From positions 1 to 5,089 of the forward strand of contig QMYG01000059.1 of assembly GCA_003662535.1 (NCBI GenBank): DNA of 5,089 nucleotides. Direction: 5' to 3'. The notes beneath the pieces are model-generated. The model was not told the origin of the DNA. It saw only the letters and a list, made by a program, of their open reading frames with translations, and ran no database searches. Of this stretch, positions 4,632 through 5,089 are shown in pieces. This DNA is from Candidatus Bathyarchaeota archaeon. Its GTDB lineage: Archaea; Thermoproteota; Bathyarchaeia; EX4484-135; B24-G1. Each line of letters begins with the position of its first letter. The stretch's first letter is position 1. Position numbers and translations under genes: made by a program.

Positions 4632-5089
4632 TCCCTACGCAGGTAGAGCCCCTCAGGGTCTATGGAGCGTAGTATCTCCAGCTCCCTATAGGTCGGTGGG
4701 GTGGTTTCCGGCACGTGCTCAGGAACTATCAGGTCGAAGTCTACGTTCTCTAAGACCTGCTCAACAGAAACCCCGGGATGGACTGTCTTCAGCCTTATGC
4801 GTTTTGTCTCCTCGTGGAAGTCCATCTGGCAGAGGTTCGTGATGACGAGGACGGGGCCACCGCCAATCAGCCCCACACGCTTCCTAGCCCCGGGGCCATC
4901 CAAGTAGCCCGGGCTCGTCCTGTAGTAGAGGGTCTTCGTGAATTTTCTCTTCTCGTGTCGCATTATTATGACGATTCTCCCAGCCGAGGAGACGATGTCG
5001 TTTCCGCCTCCGCTTCCGGGTAGACGGACTAGGGGCGAGTCCATGCTCCCTATGTAGGTTGTGTTTATGTTTCCGTACTCGTCTATCTG
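4628..5089 (-). CDS. gctB: CoA-transferase subunit beta (GctB/IpdB-like), 5' partial
   Basis: This is the C-terminal 153 residues of a family I CoA-transferase beta subunit, which normally pairs with an alpha subunit to move CoA between carboxylic acids; IpdB-type relatives instead act as ring-cleaving hydrolases in steroid breakdown. The frame is open to the window edge. QIDEYGNINTTYIGS precedes the first ATG (5044) and belongs to the family, so that ATG is internal. LPGSGGGNDI (4994-5023) is the glycine-rich block characteristic of GctB/IpdB. GLIGGGPVLVITN, KTVHPGVSVEQVLENVDFDL and the end SIDPEGLYL complete the fold. About 100 N-terminal residues, including the position of the catalytic Glu in true transferases, lie outside, so transferase and hydrolase cannot be told apart here. 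An alpha subunit gene would be expected further right. The gene converges on the 102-residue gene with a four-base overlap of stop codons. Confidence 0.93.
   Translation of the reverse strand, partial: QIDEYGNINTTYIGSMDSPLVRLPGSGGGNDIVSSAGRIVIIMRHEKRKFTKTLYYRTSPGYLDGPGARKRVGLIGGGPVLVITNLCQMDFHEETKRIRLKTVHPGVSVEQVLENVDFDLIVPEHVPETTPPTYRELEILRSIDPEGLYLRRD

Noticed and set aside
4628..5044. The CoA-transferase gene starting at the ATG at 5044.
   Set aside because: The frame continues to the window edge and the codons before that ATG encode conserved family sequence (DEYGNINTTYIGS), so the gene is truncated by the window rather than short.

Overview
The window looks like chromosomal DNA of a thermophilic archaeon, most likely of the Thermoproteota/TACK side. 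I infer this from TATA-type promoters (one perfect TTTAAATA box), strong GGAGGTG and GGAGGAGG ribosome binding sites, GTG and TTG starts, heavy use of AGG/AGA and ATA codons, and protein sequences of archaeal type. There is no mobile element, CRISPR array, rRNA or tRNA that I can see. The lineage cannot be fixed from this sequence alone.

Layout. (1) At 2-1533 (+) is an ABC-2 type exporter: the C-terminal two thirds of a DrrA/CcmA-like ATPase whose start lies before the window, overlapping by ATGA with its six-helix permease. (2) Convergent to it, after a 14-base gap, is a leftward block. Read in its own direction from the right, it holds an unrecognised 55-codon reading frame (4257-4090), a glutaredoxin-like CPNC protein (4050-3781), a radical SAM activase of the NrdG type whose start is buried in the glutaredoxin stop region (3791-3009), and then an M48/HtpX-like membrane metalloprotease (2969-1548). 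The protease has its own TATA box, lying across the radical SAM stop codon. (3) At 4258-4322 is a compact divergent control region with a perfect 7-base inverted repeat (GCATCAC...GTGATGC) around AT-rich promoter-like sequence. (4) To the right is a TTG-started 102-residue helical protein of unknown function (4323-4631, +). (5) At the right edge is the C-terminal part of a GctB-type CoA-transferase beta subunit (5089-4628, -), truncated by the window. It converges on the 102-residue gene so tightly that one CTAG supplies both stop codons.

Functional reading. The ATPase and permease form one export complex. The thioredoxin-fold protein and the radical SAM protein are translationally coupled and fit a redox pair for activating a glycyl-radical enzyme such as anaerobic ribonucleotide reductase; no nrdD is present here. 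The protease is probably an independent membrane quality-control unit. The CoA-transferase belongs to a separate operon that continues off the right edge. The parts most worth a second look are the small reading frame at 4090-4257, the symmetrical control region beside it, and the large N-terminal extension of the M48 protease.
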